Positions 16,206 through 24,753 of a DNA stretch of 64,000 nt are shown here, in pieces; position 1 is the first letter of the stretch; every line of letters begins with the position of its first letter. This stretch comes from Halolamina pelagica (GTDB lineage: Archaea; Halobacteriota; Halobacteria; Halobacteriales; Haloferacaceae): NCBI RefSeq assembly GCF_900115675.1, contig NZ_FOXI01000005.1:124001-188000 (forward strand), written 5' to 3'. The translations under genes and the position numbers were made by a program. The notes under the pieces were generated by a model. It searched no databases and had not been told where the DNA came from. It worked only from the letters and a program-made list of their open reading frames with translations.

Positions 16206-18902
16206 ATGTCGCAGGGTATCGTCGAGGAGTTCCTCTCTCTGAAGGCCGAGACAGACGCGGACCTGCTGATGATGCAGTGTGGCGACTTCTACGAACTGTT
16301 CGCCGACGACGCCGAGGTCGTCGCCGACGAACTCGACCTCACGATCTCCCAGAAGTCCTCGCACGGCTCCTCCTACCCGATGGCGGGCGTCCCGCTCTCG
16401 GAGCTCACGCCCTACCTGACAGCGCTGGTCGAACGCGGCTACCGCGTCGCCGTCGCCGACCAGTTCGACGCCGAGGACGGCTCGAAGTACCGCGAGATCA
16501 CCCGGCTGGCGTCGCCGGGCACGCTCGTCGAGACGACCGACGACGACGCGCAGTACCTCGCCGCGGTCGTCGAGGGCGACGCCGGGCGCGGTGAGAGCGA
16601 GTACGGCCTCGCCTTCGCCGACATCACCACGGGGCGGTTCCTCGTCACGGCCGTCGACGGCGCCGACGCCGCGGGCGCCGAACTCTACCGCTTCTCGCCC
16701 ACCGAACTCCTCCCCGGTCCAGACGTGCGCACCGACGACCCCCTGCTCTCGCGCCTGCGGGAGCGCCTCGACGCCACCCACACCCTCCGCCCGAGCGACG
16801 AGTTCGGCTCCGGCCGCGCACGCCACCGCGTTCGGGACCGCTTCGGCGAGTCAACCCTCGAGAGTATCGGCCTCGAGGGGGACTCCCCCGCAGTACAGGC
16901 TGCGGGGGCCGTCCTCGCCTACGTCGACGACACCGGGCTCGGCGTCGCGGCGGCGATGAGCCGGCTCCAGCACTACCGCCCGGACGACCACCTCGACCTC
17001 GACGCGACCACGCAGCGCAACCTCGAACTCGTCGAGACCATGCAGGGCGGCAGCGAGGGGTCGCTGTTCGACACCGTCGACGCCACCGTCTCCTCGCCCG
17101 GCCGGCGCCTGCTCCGGGAGTGGCTCACCCGGCCGCGCCGGGACCGCGACCTGCTCGCGCGCCGTCACGACGCGGTCGAAGCGCTCGCGAGCGCCGCGCT
17201 CGCCCGCGAGGCACTCCGGGACCGTCTCGACGACGCCTACGACCTCGAACGGCTGGCGTCGCGTACCGCCTCGGGATCGGCCGACGCCGGCGACCTGCTC
17301 GCGGTGAAACAGACCCTCGGCGTGCTGCCGGCGCTGGAGGAGGCCATCGCCGGCACCCAACTGGAGACCTCGCCGCTGCCGGGCGTGCTCGAGAACCCCG
17401 ACCGCGAGACTGCGGCCGCCCTCCGGGGAGAACTCGACGAGGCGCTCCGGGAGGACCCACCGAAGACCGTCACACAGGGCGGCATCTTCCGCGAGGGCTA
17501 CGACGACGAACTCGACGGGTTGATCGAGCGCCACGAGGAACTGGAGCAGTTCCTCGACGGCCTCGCCGGCCGCGAGAAGCGCGAACACGGGCTCTCACAC
17601 GTCACCGTCGACCGGAACAAGACCGACGGCTACTACATCCAGGTCGGCAAGAGCGTCGCCGATCAGGTGCCCGAGCACTACCGCGAGGTGAAGACGCTCA
17701 AGAACTCAAAGCGGTTCGTCACCGACGAACTCGAGGAGAAGGAACGCGAGATCATGCGCGTCGAGGAGGCCCGCGGGGAGCTGGAGTACGAACTGTTCGA
17801 GACGCTCCGGGATCGCGTCGCCGACCACGCCGAACTCCTGCAGGACGCCGGGCGGGCCATCGCCGAGGTCGACGCGCTGGCTTCGCTGGCGGATCACGCC
17901 GCGCGCAACGACTGGACCCGACCGGAACTCACCGACGGCGACGCCCTCCACGTCGAGGCCGGCCGCCACCCCGTCGTCGAGACGACGACCGAGTTCGTCC
18001 CGAACGACCTCCACCTCGATCGCGACCGGCGGTTCCTGATCGTCACGGGTCCGAACATGAGCGGGAAGTCGACGTACATGCGCCAGGCCGCGCTCATCAC
18101 CCTGCTCGCACAGGCCGGGAGCTTCGTCCCCGCGAGATCCGCCGAGGTCGGCCTCGTCGACGGGATCTACACCCGCGTCGGCGCGCTGGACGAACTCGCC
18201 CAGGGGCGCTCGACGTTCATGGTCGAGATGCAGGAACTGAGCAACATCCTCCACTCGGCCACCGAAGACTCGCTCGTGATCCTGGACGAGGTGGGGCGTG
18301 GAACCGCGACCTACGACGGCATCTCGATCGCGTGGGCCGCCACGGAGTACCTGCACAACGAGGTGCGGGCGAAGACGCTCTTCGCGACCCACTACCACGA
18401 GCTCACGACGCTCGCGGACCACCTCGACGGCGTCGCGAACGTCCACGTCGCCGTCGACGGCGAACCGGGCGAGGAGAACGACGTGACGTTCCTCCGAACC
18501 GTCCGGGACGGGCCGACCGACCGCTCCTACGGGATCCACGTCGCGGACCTCGCGGGCGTGCCCGGCCCGGTTGTCGACCGTGCGGGCGACGTGCTCGACC
18601 GCCTGCGCGAGGACAAAGCGATCGAGGCGCGGGGCTCCGGCGGCGACGGGACCAAACAGGCGGTGTTCGACCTGAGTTCGGGCAGTTTCGCCGGCGAGGG
18701 GACCGAGTCACGGCAGGAGCCCGGTGGCGCCACGGACGCCGTCGGCGACGGTGGCGGGGCGGGCGTCGAGGCGCGCGACGCGGCCGTCGACCCCGAGGCC
18801 GCCGACGTGCTCGACGAACTCGACGGGATGAACGTCGCGGAGATCTCGCCGGTCGAACTGATGCAGCGCGTCGAGGAGTGGCAGTCCCGGCTGGACGAGT
18901 AG
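16206..18902 (+). CDS. mutS: DNA mismatch repair protein MutS
   Basis: 898 aa, full-length MutS1 type. The mismatch-reading domain I has MQCGDFYELFADDAEVV near residue 20-36, including the Phe-x-Glu mismatch wedge. Connector, lever and clamp domains follow. The ATPase domain has Walker A GPNMSGKSTYMRQ (about 614-626), Walker B LVILDEVGRGTATYDG and the ATHYHEL switch. A Gly/Asp-rich linker (about 815-865) precedes a C-terminal helix pair. It recognises mispairs and recruits MutL. First gene of mutS-Nudix-mutL on the same strand. Confidence 0.97.
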   Translation: MSQGIVEEFLSLKAETDADLLMMQCGDFYELFADDAEVVADELDLTISQKSSHGSSYPMAGVPLSELTPYLTALVERGYRVAVADQFDAEDGSKYREITRLASPGTLVETTDDDAQYLAAVVEGDAGRGESEYGLAFADITTGRFLVTAVDGADAAGAELYRFSPTELLPGPDVRTDDPLLSRLRERLDATHTLRPSDEFGSGRARHRVRDRFGESTLESIGLEGDSPAVQAAGAVLAYVDDTGLGVAAAMSRLQHYRPDDHLDLDATTQRNLELVETMQGGSEGSLFDTVDATVSSPGRRLLREWLTRPRRDRDLLARRHDAVEALASAALAREALRDRLDDAYDLERLASRTASGSADAGDLLAVKQTLGVLPALEEAIAGTQLETSPLPGVLENPDRETAAALRGELDEALREDPPKTVTQGGIFREGYDDELDGLIERHEELEQFLDGLAGREKREHGLSHVTVDRNKTDGYYIQVGKSVADQVPEHYREVKTLKNSKRFVTDELEEKEREIMRVEEARGELEYELFETLRDRVADHAELLQDAGRAIAEVDALASLADHAARNDWTRPELTDGDALHVEAGRHPVVETTTEFVPNDLHLDRDRRFLIVTGPNMSGKSTYMRQAALITLLAQAGSFVPARSAEVGLVDGIYTRVGALDELAQGRSTFMVEMQELSNILHSATEDSLVILDEVGRGTATYDGISIAWAATEYLHNEVRAKTLFATHYHELTTLADHLDGVANVHVAVDGEPGEENDVTFLRTVRDGPTDRSYGIHVADLAGVPGPVVDRAGDVLDRLREDKAIEARGSGGDGTKQAVFDLSSGSFAGEGTESRQEPGGATDAVGDGGGAGVEARDAAVDPEAADVLDELDGMNVAEISPVELMQRVEEWQSRLDE
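16885..16908. repeat. perfect 9-bp hairpin inside mutS
   Basis: CCCCCGCAG and CTGCGGGGG are exact inverted copies around a 6-nt loop TACAGG, inside the mutS coding region (residues about 227-234, DSPAVQAA). The adjoining GGGGGACTCCC string also occurs at the hairpin following sufS (28185-28195). Could be chance in GC-rich DNA or a relic of a small palindromic element. Confidence 0.5.
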
Positions 18903-18983
18903 GCCGAGCGCATCGTTCTTTGCGACGCGGCCTGTGGGTCCGCGCATGAACCGATCGCAGCGAGTCGAGGCGGGGGGCCGACC

Positions 18984-19373
18984 GTGAGCCGGCGGTTCGC
19001 GGTCACCCAGAAGGCGGTGCTGTTCGGCCCCGAACCCGAGCAGCGGCTGCTGTTGCTGGAGAACGAGGACGGCGTCTGGGAGCTCCCGGGCGGGCAGCTC
19101 CACGCGGGCGAACAGCCGGTCCCGGGGCTGCAACGGGCGATCCGGGAGGCGACCGGCCTCGACGCGAGCGTCGACGGCCCGATCCTGAACACCGCGTGGG
19201 AGATCGACGAGGGCGGCGCGTTCGCCGCCGTCTACCGCGCCCACAGCCCGACCGAGCAGGCGACGCTGGCGGGCGACCACGTCCGGGCGGTCTGGCTCGC
19301 CCCAGACGAAGCCGTCGAGCGCGACCTGAACGACACCCAGAAGCGCGCGATCGAACGGGCGGGGGATCGCTGA
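18984..19373 (+). CDS. Nudix-fold protein with degenerate Nudix box, between mutS and mutL
   Basis: 129 aa from a GTG at 18984. Fold signs: FAVTQKAVLF strand, VWELPGGQLHAGE, then the Nudix helix. The consensus G-x5-E-x7-R-E-U-x-E-E-x-G-U reads here G37, E43, R51, A52, E55, A56, G58: two metal-binding glutamates are alanines. Catalytic hydrolysis of nucleoside diphosphate derivatives may therefore be weak or lost. A 13-codon frame starting ATG at 18946 ends in a TGA that overlaps this GTG, a possible coupling device. Two nucleotides separate the stop from mutL. Confidence 0.8.
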   Translation: MSRRFAVTQKAVLFGPEPEQRLLLLENEDGVWELPGGQLHAGEQPVPGLQRAIREATGLDASVDGPILNTAWEIDEGGAFAAVYRAHSPTEQATLAGDHVRAVWLAPDEAVERDLNDTQKRAIERAGDR

Positions 19374-19375
19374 GC

Positions 19376-21685
19376 ATGGCCGGACCCGACGAGGGCGACC
19401 CCGAAACGCCCAGTATCACCGCGCTCGACGAGGAGACCGTCCAGCGGATCGCCGCCGGCGAGGTGGTCGAGCGCCCAGCCTCGGTGGTGAAGGAGCTGGT
19501 CGAGAACAGCATCGACGCCGACGCGTCCCGCGTCTCGATCGCGGTCGACCGCGGCGGGAAAGACGGGATCCGCGTCCGGGACGACGGCGTCGGGATGACC
19601 GCCGACGAGCTCGATCTCGCGGTCCGGGACCACCACACGTCCAAGATCGGCGACATCGGCGACCTCGAGGCGGGCGTGGGCACGCTCGGCTTCCGGGGCG
19701 AAGCGCTCGCAGCCATCGGCGCCGTCGCGCGGACCACCGTGCGCTCGAAACCCCGCGGCGGCGGGATGGGCCACGAACTCACCGTCGAGGGCGGCGACAT
19801 CGGCGAGCCCGAACCCGCCGGCTGCCCCGCCGGGACGGTCGTCGAGGTCGCGGACCTGTTCTACAACGTCCCCGCCCGGCGGAAGTTCCTCAAGACCGAC
19901 GCGACGGAGTTCGACCACGTCAACACGGTCGCCACGCAGTACGCGCTGGCCAACCCCGGCGTCGCCGTGTCGCTGGAGCACGACGACCGGGAGGTGTTCG
20001 CCACGGAGGGCACTGGGAACCTCCGATCGACGGTGCTCTCGGTGTACGGCCGCGAGGTCGCGGAGTCGATGGTCGACGTGGAGTGGTCCGCGGCGGGCGA
20101 CGACGTGCCCGTCCAGTCAGTGCGGGGGCTCGTCTCCCACCCCGAGACCACCCGCGCGGGCCGTGAGTACCTCTCGACGTTCGTCAACGACCGCTACGTC
20201 ACCGCGTCGGCGCTCCGGGAGGCGGTCCTCGAGGCCTACGGCGGCCAACTGGCGCCGGACCGCTACCCCTTCGCGGTGCTGTTCGTGGAACTCGACCCCG
20301 CGACCGTCGACGTGAACGTCCACCCGCGAAAGCTCGAGGTCCGCTTCGACGACGAGCAGGGGGTCCGCGAGTCGGTCACCGAGGCGGTAAGGGACGCCCT
20401 GCTGGCGGAGGGGTTGATCCGCACCTCCGCACCCCGCGGGCGCTCGCAGGCCGACGAGACGCCGGTCCGCCCCGGAACCGACGACGAGGAGGCCGTCGGC
20501 GGCGCCGACACGCAGCACGAGGAAGCCAGCGGCGTCGCCGAGCGCCGGGCCGAGCGGAGCGGCGGCGTCCGGACGCAGTCGGGGCTCGACGGGGCGGACG
20601 GGTCGACCGCGGGCGATTCGTCCGACGCCGGCGTCGGGGAGGGCGCGGACGGGACCGCGACCGAACTCGACGACTGGGACGAGGACGCGGGTAGTTCGAC
20701 GGCGGAGTCCACACCGAGTGAGACCGACGCCGACGACTGGTCGGTCGACCTCTCCGGCGGGTCGGACGCGTCGTCGCCGACGGCGGACGAGTCGGCGGCC
20801 GCCGGCGAATCCGGGAGCGTCGAACCGGCCAGTCCCGGGCGCGACGACCGCACGCGCAGTTCCGCGCGCGCCCGCTCGACCGACCACGCGGCCGAATCGG
20901 GCCGGACCACCGACTCCCGCGACGCGTCGTCCGGTCGCGAGCGGTCGTTCTCGACGGCGACGCAGCAAGCCCTCGGCGGCGGCACCGCGGAGACCGGCGG
21001 CGAGTTCGACTCGCTGCCGACGCTGCGGGTGCTGGGCCAACTGCAGGACACCTACGTCGTCGCCGAGACCGACGACGGGTTGGTGCTGATCGACCAGCAC
21101 GCCGCCGACGAGCGCGTGAACTACGAGCGCCTCCAGCGGCAGTTCGCCGACGGGATGGCGAGCCAGGCGCTGGCGGCGCCGGTCGACCTCGAGCTGACGG
21201 CTCGGGAGGCCGAACTGTTCGCGAGCCACGCCGACGCGTTGGCGGAGATCGGGTTCGAAGCGGAACGTGCGACCGGCGACGGTCGGCCGGGCGCCGGAAA
21301 CGATGCGACCGGCGACGGTCGGCCGAGCGGCGGCGACGGCCGCACCGTCGAAGTCACGGCGGTGCCGGCGGTGTTCGACGCGACGCTCGACCCCGAACTG
21401 CTGCGGGACGCGCTCTCGGCGTTCGTCTCGGCGGGCGACGGCGAGGCCGCGGTCGACGACGCCGTCGACGACCTGCTGGCGGACCTGGCGTGCTACCCGT
21501 CGGTCACGGGGAACACGTCGCTCACCGAGGGGTCCGTGAGCGAACTCCTGTCGGCGCTGGACGACTGCGAGAATCCCTACGCCTGCCCGCACGGCCGCCC
21601 CGTGATCGTGGAGATCTCCGGCGAGGAGATCGGGGAACGGTTCGAGCGCGACTATCCGGGGCATGGGGAACGACGACGGGAGTAG
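19376..21685 (+). CDS. mutL: DNA mismatch repair protein MutL (endonuclease type)
   Basis: 769 aa from the ATG at 19376. The N-terminal GHKL ATPase shows ENSIDADAS, DDGVGM and GTLGFRGEAL. An acidic Ser/Asp-rich linker spans about 345-540. The C-terminal dimerisation domain carries IDQHAADERVNYE, which matches the DQHAx2Ex4E metal-binding endonuclease motif, and ACPHGRP, the second endonuclease-associated motif. This MutL should therefore nick DNA itself, as in organisms lacking MutH. Works with MutS encoded 474 nt upstream. A two-copy 36-bp repeat (21268-21325) inserts a GDGRP-containing stretch into the C-terminal domain. Confidence 0.97.
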   Translation: MAGPDEGDPETPSITALDEETVQRIAAGEVVERPASVVKELVENSIDADASRVSIAVDRGGKDGIRVRDDGVGMTADELDLAVRDHHTSKIGDIGDLEAGVGTLGFRGEALAAIGAVARTTVRSKPRGGGMGHELTVEGGDIGEPEPAGCPAGTVVEVADLFYNVPARRKFLKTDATEFDHVNTVATQYALANPGVAVSLEHDDREVFATEGTGNLRSTVLSVYGREVAESMVDVEWSAAGDDVPVQSVRGLVSHPETTRAGREYLSTFVNDRYVTASALREAVLEAYGGQLAPDRYPFAVLFVELDPATVDVNVHPRKLEVRFDDEQGVRESVTEAVRDALLAEGLIRTSAPRGRSQADETPVRPGTDDEEAVGGADTQHEEASGVAERRAERSGGVRTQSGLDGADGSTAGDSSDAGVGEGADGTATELDDWDEDAGSSTAESTPSETDADDWSVDLSGGSDASSPTADESAAAGESGSVEPASPGRDDRTRSSARARSTDHAAESGRTTDSRDASSGRERSFSTATQQALGGGTAETGGEFDSLPTLRVLGQLQDTYVVAETDDGLVLIDQHAADERVNYERLQRQFADGMASQALAAPVDLELTAREAELFASHADALAEIGFEAERATGDGRPGAGNDATGDGRPSGGDGRTVEVTAVPAVFDATLDPELLRDALSAFVSAGDGEAAVDDAVDDLLADLACYPSVTGNTSLTEGSVSELLSALDDCENPYACPHGRPVIVEISGEEIGERFERDYPGHGERRRE
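21268..21325 (+). repeat. short tandem repeat in the mutL C-terminal domain
   Basis: A 22-bp string beginning TGCGACCGGCGACG occurs exactly at 21268-21289 and again at 21304-21325, period 36 bp and in frame. Each copy encodes ATGDGRP and contains the mini-hairpin GACCG-GCGA-CGGTC. It most likely arose by replication slippage in a surface loop. Confidence 0.8.
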
Positions 21686-22849
21686 TCACACGTTACCGAG
21701 TACCTCGGCCAACTCCGCGGCCACCCACGCCCCCAGTTCCGACTTGCTCCCCGTGAACTCCGCGTACCCCTCGCCCCGAACCAGCAGCACCCGCGTCTCG
21801 TCCTCGCCCATCACGCTCGCGTCGTTGGCGACGACGAAGGAGAGTCCCGCGCGATCCAGGATCCGCCGGGCCTCGTCGACCAGTTCCGCGTCCTCGACGC
21901 CGGTCTCGGCTTTGAAGCCGACGATGGGGAGGTCGGGGTGAGCCTCGCGGACGGCGTCGATGAGCTTCGGCGCCGGCCGGAGCGTCAGCGACCGCTCCTC
22001 GCCGGACTTGATCTTCGATTCGGCGGCGTCGACGGTGAAGTCCGAGATGGCCGCGGCCGAGACCAGCGCGTCGGCGCCGTCGTCGACCGCCGCGAGTACC
22101 GCGTCGCGCATCTCCGCGGCCCGTTCGGCCCGCCGCACGTCGGCGTAGGGCACGTCGTCGCCGTCGTGGACTAGCGTCACGTCGGCGCCGCGGACGTAGC
22201 AGGCCGTCGCGATCGCGCGCCCCGTCTTTCCGGACGCGCGGTTGGTGATGGTCCGGATCGGGTCGATCGGCTCGCTGGTCGCGCCCGCGGTGACGACGAC
22301 GTGCTCGCCGGCGAGTGAGTCGGGCGTCGTCTCGCGGGCGACCTCGGTGACGATCGCCGCCTCGGTGGCGATCTTCGCCTTCCCCTCCTCGATCCGGGGG
22401 TCGACGAAGTCGACGCCCCAGGACTCGACGCGGTCGATCGCGTCCAGCACGCCCGGGTGGTCGTACATCGGCTCGTGCATCGCGGGCGCGATCAGGACCG
22501 GGACATCCGCGCCCATCGCGGTCGTCGCGGTCGTCGTGACCGGCGAGTCGTCGACTGCGGCGGCGATCTTCCCGACCGTGTTGGCGGTACAGGGCGCGAT
22601 CAGGAGCACGTCCGCCCAGCCGTCGCGGCCGCAGAGATCGACGTGTTCGACCGCGCCCGTGAGTTCGGTGATCGGCTCGTTGTCGGTCGCGAACTCGACG
22701 GCCCAGGGGTGGACGATCCCCTGCGCGCTCTCGGTCAGCACGCCGCGGACCTCGGCCCCCTGCCGGCGGAGCTCGTGGGCGAGTTCCACGACCTTCACCG
22801 CGGCGATGCTGCCGGTGACCCCCAGCGCGACGTTGACGCCTTCGAGCAT
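21686..22849 (-). CDS. coaBC: bifunctional phosphopantothenoylcysteine decarboxylase / phosphopantothenate-cysteine ligase
   Basis: 387 aa. Two coenzyme A biosynthesis steps: CoaB joins cysteine to 4'-phosphopantothenate and CoaC decarboxylates the product using FMN. The N-terminal flavodoxin-like CoaC half shows GVTGSIAA at the start, the PCTANTVGKIA loop and APAMHEPM containing the conserved Met. The CoaB half (from about 195) shows VVVTAGATSEPID, ITNRASGKTGRAIA and AAAISDFTV. Start ATG at 22849, about 28 nt from a TATA box shared with the divergent NRDE gene. Converges on mutL, whose stop abuts at 21685. Confidence 0.95.
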   Translation of the reverse strand: MLEGVNVALGVTGSIAAVKVVELAHELRRQGAEVRGVLTESAQGIVHPWAVEFATDNEPITELTGAVEHVDLCGRDGWADVLLIAPCTANTVGKIAAAVDDSPVTTTATTAMGADVPVLIAPAMHEPMYDHPGVLDAIDRVESWGVDFVDPRIEEGKAKIATEAAIVTEVARETTPDSLAGEHVVVTAGATSEPIDPIRTITNRASGKTGRAIATACYVRGADVTLVHDGDDVPYADVRRAERAAEMRDAVLAAVDDGADALVSAAAISDFTVDAAESKIKSGEERSLTLRPAPKLIDAVREAHPDLPIVGFKAETGVEDAELVDEARRILDRAGLSFVVANDASVMGEDETRVLLVRGEGYAEFTGSKSELGAWVAAELAEVLGNV

Positions 22850-22873
22850 CGACCGTCCGGTGGGACGCCGCGG

Positions 22874-22881
22874 GCTTAAAC
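22874..22881. promoter_or_regulatory. shared bidirectional TATA box of coaBC and the NRDE gene
   Basis: CTTAAAC is the only A/T-rich patch in the 55-nt gap between divergent starts. It lies 28 nt from the coaBC ATG (22849) and 28 nt from the NRDE GTG (22905), so one near-palindromic element is correctly spaced for leaderless transcription both ways. Confidence 0.5.
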
Positions 22882-22904
22882 ACCCGCCGCACGTACCCGT
22901 CCCC

Positions 22905-23678
22905 GTGTGTACGCTGACCCTCGCCTGGCAGACCTTCGAGGACGCGCCCGTCGTCGTGGCGGCGAACCGCGACGAACGACGTGACCGGCCCTCCGAGCCG
23001 CCGGCGCGGATCGAGGAGGACCCGACGGTGATCGCCCCCCTGGACGCGAAAGCCGGGGGCACGTGGCAGGGGTACAACGAGTCGGGGCTGTTCGTCGGCG
23101 TGACCAACCGCTGGACCGACGCCGACCTCGCGGGCGAGCGCTCGCGGGGGCTGCTCGTCCGTGACGCGCTGCGGGAGCCCTCCGCGGAGGAGGCAGTTCG
23201 GATGGTCGAGCACGCCGTCGAGGACCACGAGTACGCGGGGTTCAACCTCGTGCTCGCCGACGCAACGGCGGCGTTCCTGCTGGAGTGGGACGGCCGCCTG
23301 CTGGTCCGCCGGCTGGACCCGGGCGTCCACGTTGTCGTCAACGTCGGCGCCAGCGACGCGCCCGCGATCCCGGCGTCGGCCGCCGAACGCGGGCAGGAAC
23401 AGGCCGCGGACGCGGCTGCGGTCCGGACCGAGCTACTCCCCGAGCCCGACGAGTCGAGCGACGCCTGGCTGGACCGCGCGGCGGCGGTGCTCGGCGATCA
23501 CGAGTTCGGCGTCTGCGTCCACGAGAACGGCTACGGCACGGTTTCGGCGTCGCTCATCGCGCTCGGCGCCGACGAGGGCGCCGATGGCGGGTTCGCCGCC
23601 GACAGCGTGCGGTTCGACTTCGCGGACGGGCCTCCCTGCGAGACGGCGTTCGAACCGGTCGACGCGCCGCTGAGGTAA
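22905..23678 (+). CDS. NRDE family protein (TANGO2-like)
   Basis: 257 aa from the GTG at 22905; the codon after it is Cys (VCTLTLAW). An N-terminal Cys-x-Leu followed by VVVAANRDERRDRPSEPP is the defining NRDE motif, and GGTWQGYNESGLFVGVTNRW is the second conserved block. Ntn-hydrolase-like fold is expected, with Cys2 exposed if the first residue is removed. The family (TANGO2/HRG-9 in animals) has been linked to haem handling; the archaeal role is unknown. Confidence 0.9.
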   Translation: MCTLTLAWQTFEDAPVVVAANRDERRDRPSEPPARIEEDPTVIAPLDAKAGGTWQGYNESGLFVGVTNRWTDADLAGERSRGLLVRDALREPSAEEAVRMVEHAVEDHEYAGFNLVLADATAAFLLEWDGRLLVRRLDPGVHVVVNVGASDAPAIPASAAERGQEQAADAAAVRTELLPEPDESSDAWLDRAAAVLGDHEFGVCVHENGYGTVSASLIALGADEGADGGFAADSVRFDFADGPPCETAFEPVDAPLR

Positions 23679-23725
23679 GTGGCGCGAATCCGGACCACCC
23701 CGAAGAAACGGACTGAAAACGACGT

Positions 23726-24004
23726 TTAGCGTCGGATCGCCGCGCCGGCGGCCGCGCCGACAACGACGCCGGCCGCGAAGCCCGCGGCGGCGACGCGGCG
23801 GCGGCGCGCTGCCACTTCCGCGGGGAAGTACTCCTCGGTCAGGTCGAGGGCGCGCTCGGCGAGCTGGTGGCGCGCCGCCGCGGCCTCCTCGCTCTCGGCC
23901 GCCCGGGCCCGAAGCGCCGCGTAGCGCGCTCGGAGCTGCTCGGTCGCGACGTCGGCGTCGACGGTTCGGCCGCCCGCGTACTGCTGAATTCGGCTGAGTT
24001 CCAT
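23726..24004 (-). CDS. small coiled-coil protein with C-terminal glycine-alanine membrane segment
   Basis: 92 aa. Residues 15-60 are helical and Ala/Arg/Glu-rich (RARYAALRARAAESEEAAAARHQL), probably a coiled coil. Residues 72-90 form an Ala/Gly/Val hydrophobic stretch (AAGFAAGVVVGAAAGAAI) ending in RR, a likely tail anchor. Family not recognised; isolated between convergent and divergent neighbours. Confidence 0.6.
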   Translation of the reverse strand: MELSRIQQYAGGRTVDADVATEQLRARYAALRARAAESEEAAAARHQLAERALDLTEEYFPAEVAARRRRVAAAGFAAGVVVGAAAGAAIRR

Positions 24005-24093
24005 ACTACCCGGTCGCTGCCGGCGGAGATAACTGTTGCGTGGGCAAGGACAGAAGTTCGCACGGCTCGGGCGGCTGCCGAGTCCGGAACCGG

Positions 24094-24672
24094 TCAGAAC
24101 GGGAACCGGGCGACAGTCTCGTGTTCGGCGCCGTCATGGCCGAGGACCGAACGTTTCAGTCGGAGTTCCTCGGCGGTGAAGCGGCCGACGGTTGGGTTCG
24201 TGTTCCGGAGGCGGTCCTGGACGAGGTCCTTCCCGCGGGCGTCGTTCATCCGGGCGAGCGTGACGTGGGGCGTGAACTCGTCGTCCGCCACGTCGAAACC
24301 GCGCTCGGTGGTCGCCGTCTCGAGTGCGGCGGCGAGGTCGTGGAGGTCGGCGGTGCCGTCGCGGACGCCGGCCCAGACCACCGAGATGTACTCCGCGGAG
24401 GGGAACGCGCCGAGGCCGCCGACCTCGACCTCGAAGGGGTCGAGGCCCGCTGCGTCGACGGCGGCGGCGCCGGCGACCTTCGCGTCGTGGACGGTGGGTT
24501 CGTCGTCGTCGGCCTCGTCCGCGGTCGGTGTGTCGCCGAGGAACTTCATCGTCAGGTGAGCCTGCTCGGGGTCGGTGAAGCTGAGTCCGTCGGCGTCGGC
24601 CAGATCCTGCTGAACCGCGGCGAACGGCTCGTGGAGTTCTTCGGGCAGGTCGATCGCGAAGAACAGGCGCAT
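24094..24672 (-). CDS. thpR: RNA 2',3'-cyclic phosphodiesterase
   Basis: 192 aa, 2H phosphoesterase superfamily. The start MRLFFAIDLPEEL is typical of ThpR/LigT. Catalytic HxTx motifs are HLTM (39-42) and HVTL near residue 148. Opens 2',3'-cyclic phosphates to 2'-phosphates and can join tRNA halves in vitro. An acidic insertion (DTPTADEADDDEPT) enlarges the loop after the first motif. Start ATG at 24672, with ACTAAGC at 24695-24702 as its TATA element on this strand. Confidence 0.93.
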   Translation of the reverse strand: MRLFFAIDLPEELHEPFAAVQQDLADADGLSFTDPEQAHLTMKFLGDTPTADEADDDEPTVHDAKVAGAAAVDAAGLDPFEVEVGGLGAFPSAEYISVVWAGVRDGTADLHDLAAALETATTERGFDVADDEFTPHVTLARMNDARGKDLVQDRLRNTNPTVGRFTAEELRLKRSVLGHDGAEHETVARFPF

Positions 24673-24721
24673 ACGCGGCGACAGGGGCCGGCGCGACTAA
24701 GCGTTGGGGTCGGACGCGTAA

Positions 24722-24729
24722 CCCTTACC
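24722..24729 (+). promoter_or_regulatory. TATA box of the TPR gene
   Basis: CCCTTACC lies about 28 nt upstream of the ATG at 24754, leaderless spacing. The divergent thpR promoter is only 20 nt away. Confidence 0.45.
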
Positions 24730-24753
24730 CCCGACGACCGCGAATCACGGGTA

